Shown in pieces: positions 60,801-64,000 of a stretch of DNA of 64,000 nucleotides. A program made the position numbers and the translations under genes. Within the stretch, counting starts at the first letter, position 1. Each line of letters starts with the position of its first letter. Origin of the DNA: Laccaria trichodermophora (lineage: Eukaryota > Basidiomycota > Agaricomycetes > Agaricales > Hydnangiaceae). The stretch covers positions 1,240,001 to 1,304,000 of the forward strand of contig JACTVC010000003.1 in NCBI GenBank assembly GCA_018417955.1, given 5' to 3'. The notes below the pieces were generated by a model. That model saw only the letters and a program-made list of their open reading frames with translations, was not told the DNA's origin and made no database searches.

Positions 60801-61584
60801 GATCGGCGATCTCTATAAGAAAACCATGACAGAGATAAGGACGAGGCGACGCACTATTTGATTTCCCTCCATCACCATCGCCGACCTTCATGGGCCGCCT
60901 GCAGACACCGCAGACACCGAGATTGGATTTGCGAGGAAGCGCGCGCCCTTGGCTGGGGGGTGGGCCATAAACAGCGGTAAAGCATGCCTACGCGATGTAA
61001 AAAATCAGATGATTTTCTGTGCAGGGGAGTATTGTACTAACCTCATGCAAAGCGTGGCCACACTCTGGGACTATGTGTGGCTTCTCACCTGGAAGGCGAA
61101 AGCTAAAGCTCAGAGGTTCGAGGCAGACAGGACATTCGTCGTCGTCGTCGAGGACGCTGTGACTAGAAACGACGGGGATGGGAGGCATGTGTAGGGAAGA
61201 GTAAGGGTGAGAGGGGTGATTGTCGCTCGAGGAAGTTGTAGTAGAAGCAGCGGAATGGATAGAGACAGCCCTGGTTCGTTTGCGGAAAAGGGAGGGAAGT
61301 TTGAAGGGTGAAGTCGATGTGGGTGGCTTTGGGGCGGTGCGAGGAGAAATGTAAGTAGGGGTGAGAGGGGGTTGATGAGAGTGAACTGAGGGACTAGGTG
61401 AGTCGCGGTGAGATTTCATGAACAAGCGCTTTGCATCAATTTGACAGATGAAGAAGTGAGAGATTTCTTTCTCATCAAATTCTGCCATTTTCGACTTTTC
61501 TTGGCTGCATTGTTCTCCTAGCACTACAATTTGTGAAAACTCTACAGGGCCATCTCGTATTCGCCTCTCTTCGATGTCGATCAT
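57801..61584 (-). CDS. RING-PH-vWA protein, Far1/Ste5-like scaffold candidate
   Basis: Domains in order: a Ser/Pro-rich N-terminus with a basic patch (PSLFRKRTRAVS), a RING finger (DDECPVCLEPLSF, PECGHALHEACF after an intron, GVCGVCRRPMKVG), a long disordered linker, a PH domain (LGPLQMYDLLSVRRDSAIRE through ERSSLESWKTNIQALVNMF), and a von Willebrand A domain (PVDLILVISLPPPSAVPSTA, LSLVTFEVGNAGRV, GMILVSDASDSTRRAQMDLV). A helical C-terminus ends WVARE with TGA at 57801-57803. RING followed by PH and vWA is the arrangement described for the fungal pheromone-pathway scaffolds Far1 and Ste5. The vWA strand reads DLILVISL rather than a clear DxSxS metal site, so metal binding is doubtful. The start could be 61584, 61488 (MAEFDEKE) or 61419 (MKSHRDSP). 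Confidence 0.75.
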
Positions 61585-61666
61585 TTCACGATCTCATGCA
61601 CGCGACCTTCCTCTCCATTTCGATCACCCAATCTTGCTGACATCGATTTGTAAGTCAGACCAAAGC

Positions 61667-61673
61667 TATATAA
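61667..61673 (+). promoter_or_regulatory. TATA box of DOPA dioxygenase-like gene
   Basis: TATATAA lies 38 bp before the start codon, giving a very short leader. The divergent RING-PH-vWA gene starts less than 90 bp away on the other strand if its longest form is used. Confidence 0.5.
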
Positions 61674-61704
61674 GAATTCGAAGCTGAACGCCTCCTGCAG
61701 TACA

Positions 61705-62507
61705 ATGTCGCCTTGGAAATCCCCCCTCGAAGGCTACGAAAACGCGGTGCCCCTCCCAACAACCGTAAATAGCGACGGAAAATCCCTATACAATCCGCCA
61801 GGAACAAAGTCTCCATCCTACGACGAATTTCCAAAGCCAATTGATTCGTCAAATAATGGTTTTGATTTCCACAGTAAGTTCATCCCATCGACGGGTGAGC
61901 CCGAGTTGGGACCTGAAAGAGATGCCGTGCTCAATACTCATCGAGTCATCATTTCGTCAGTATACTATATGCCAACCGTGCAATCAGAGGCGATCTTCGC
62001 GAGGGAGTTGCATGAGCGAATCAGGAGGGAGTTTCCCGAGGTGAGCACATACAAAACCTTTGACCTAACGAGGGTGTACTGATAGAACATGCTCGTTCGA
62101 AGCTTCGAATCTACAAGTTCTGGGATAGACCTGTCGGTGAGTACCGCCGAAAAGAACCCGAAATAGCCGGCTGAGCTGTCCCCTCATTTTTCTTCTACAG
62201 GGCCACACCCCACAGCGATGTTTGAAGTAAACACGTTCACCCCCCACCAAACTGGGGCGTTCTTTTCGTGGTTGACTGTCAATCGCGGACCATGCTCGTG
62301 AGTAGTGTGCTTCGGTGATCTTCGCCTATGCAAACAGCATGCGCGTTGGCTTCTGGAAGGAATTTTCGAATCCTGATTTTTTTTTCTGCGCTAAATAGGG
62401 TTCTTATTCACCCGAATACGAACGACGCGTATAAGGATCATACGGAGCTCATGTCCTGGATGGGAAGGCCCTGGCCGTTGAACGCGGAAATGTTGAAGGG
62501 TCATTGA
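61705..62507 (+). CDS. DOPA 4,5-dioxygenase family protein
   Basis: Small protein of about 165 residues starting MSPWKSPLEGYENAVPLPTT. After an intron that follows GFDFH it continues YYMPTVQSEAIFARELHERI and RREFPE. After another come IYKFWDRPVGPHPTAMFEV, FTPHQTGAFFSWLTVNRGPC, VLIHPNTNDAYKDHTELMSW and a terminal MGRPWPLNAEMLKGH. The conserved His residues (FDFH, GPHPTA, VLIHPNT, KDHT) match the metal-site pattern of DodA-type enzymes, which in Amanita muscaria open L-DOPA to betalain precursors. Most family members in non-pigmented fungi have unknown substrates. All joins are GT-AG and in frame. Confidence 0.85.
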
Positions 62508-64000
62508 GGGAGACGCAGGATGGAGGAGTGATTCCGCGAGGGTGGAAGCGTCTATCAGAAATTGACTGCAACGGCAAAAATTGAATATCCATGTAACATT
62601 TTATCAGCGCTACGACGGAGGCATCTGCCTAACAAGATACAGGATTTTTGGGAGACTTGCACAGTGAGTAGGCAGTGATGCTTCAAGTATTACAGTGAGA
62701 TACCTGCAGAATCAACATAAGGTTATTCACAACACACCATTCATAACTGTGAGGGTACCGGATCCAAGGGGTGGCAGAACATAGTCTCGCTTTGGGGGCT
62801 GAAAAAAAAAACGTGACCTTCTTCATTTTTGGGTTGCCGAACAAATTCTGACGATTCTGCAGTCAGAAAATAAGTGGGCCAGTTGTTGTGGTCGTGGTTG
62901 ACGAAGAAGATGAGATAGATTGCAGTTGTGATCAGAAATCCCTAATCGAAACTCCAAGTTCTGCTCCTTGCTCATACTTATCCACTCAGACCAACACCAA
63001 CTCACGCTGCCGAGTCAACTCTTTCGACCAGGCCTCGCGACATTGCACTTTCCTGCTGGCTCACGTGAAAAATGATTTTAATATCCACACCTCTTGGCTG
63101 CGCCAAGCGTTGCGACGAACTTCAACATAAGTGGGCCCCTTGACGTTGGGAATCGACCAGTTCATCCCAACAAGATCAAAATCACCTCCGAAAGCTTTCG
63201 CTGTAAGGCTTTCTACTCCCTCACCACTGTAATTCTCTGACTCGCATCGAACAGTTGGAATAGCACCCCAATCCTCCGACAGAAAAGAATGACTATACCT
63301 TGATGTCCACCCTCTGGCAACCAAAGCTAATCTTATTGAAGGCATAACCTGTTACGAAACGAAACGATGGGCAAGAAGCCTGCTCTGAACAGAGCTCTCA
63401 AGCAAAATCTCAGTTTCTTCGAACTCGCCCCTTGCCCTATGAGCAGCTGTCCAACCCCATCCCCCTCACGCCTGCCTCCTTGAAATTTATCCACTTCTCT
63501 TACGCCAAACATGCGAGCAGAATGCGCAGTACCGTCCGGAACTACCACCTACCCTATCACTTCGTTCATTCGCCCCTCAACCTCCAGCTCTTCTTCCGTC
63601 GCCGTACCCCCAGCAATGGCTCCCTCTTCCCTAACTAAATTTCGGCCCTACCTCGCGTCTTGAATGCCCCAGCATCCTCATGCAGACGCCCATCGCGCTC
63701 TAGCATTTCCACGGTCTGCGTTTCTCAGACTGACAGGCAGCCCCCTTTGTTAGCCGTCTTTTCACGGAATGGGATCGACGAGCCTTGGACTCTTGGTTGG
63801 AAATGACGTGGATGGAATAGAGAGTAATCATCGCGTAGCGGATGAAATTACCGCCTCTCAATTCTCTTCGAGCTAGAGTGGATTCGCACGACCACAGACT
63901 GGAGAAACTCTGATTCAAGCACTGCGAGACGAAGTCCGGCTTGTTATTCTCCTCGAGCCCGAGCTCGATGCCAAAGTCCAAACCTGAGCTCCTTGACGAT
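62508..64000. other. Right edge, no gene recognised
   Basis: Several 60-95-codon frames lie on both strands (for example minus 63061-63345 and 63700-63981). None has a family motif or a convincing splice chain. A gene entering from beyond the window on the minus strand is possible; its context is cut off. Confidence 0.4.

Noticed and set aside
63432..63638. 68-codon plus-strand frame near the right edge
   Set aside because: No motif and no supporting splice sites.

Overview
The window is nuclear DNA of a basidiomycete fungus, most likely an Agaricomycete (mushroom-forming class). The evidence is dense single-copy housekeeping genes split by many 50-70 nt GT-AG introns, fungal-type orthologues (VPS9, PAN6, CCC2, COQ3, MVP1, CSE1, PMT4, UBP8), and families typical of Agaricomycetes: a Plavaka transposase, a DUF6532 protein, an AIG1/MMR-type GTPase, a BCS1-like AAA ATPase, an HNH protein and a DOPA dioxygenase.

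Layout. 1-4729: HMG-CoA synthase and an RNase P/MRP Rpp40-like subunit. 4730-7548 and 19807-21060: one originally contiguous domain with almost no CpG. It holds fragments of two unrecognised genes and a 70-bp tandem array, followed by the body of a GTPase gene. 7549-19806: a 12.26-kb Plavaka-type DNA transposon with terminal inverted repeats and a 2-bp TG target duplication, sitting inside the 70-bp array. Removing it and one TG restores an exact 70-bp unit. It carries a decayed transposase (minus strand) and a divergent DUF6532 gene (plus strand). A nearly new Ty3/gypsy chromovirus-type LTR retrotransposon (11306-17260, TAACC duplication, LTRs differing at one base) has landed in their shared promoter.

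22434-44075: gene-dense core with a disordered protein, VPS9, PAN6, BCS1-like ATPase, HNH protein, MBOAT/wax-synthase-like acyltransferase, UBP8, a small membrane protein, a coiled-coil protein, CCC2 copper ATPase and COQ3. 44076-48121: gene-poor, with a degenerate repeat field (about 45130-47220) built around a GAGAATCGCAAA-like word. 48122-62507: MVP1 sorting nexin, CSE1 exportin, PMT4, a RING-PH-vWA protein resembling the Far1/Ste5 mating scaffolds, and a DOPA 4,5-dioxygenase family gene. 62508-64000: nothing recognised.

The housekeeping genes do not form one pathway cluster. The most unusual material is the layered repeat/transposon block at 4.7-21.1 kb. Read on the minus strand, each 70-bp unit looks like a complete 67-nt spliceosomal intron (GTAAGT, CTGAC, CAG) separated from the next by a 3-nt spacer of form NNT. 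The first two spacer bases vary strongly while the rest of the unit is conserved. Gene boundaries below are start to stop with introns included; intron positions are read by eye.
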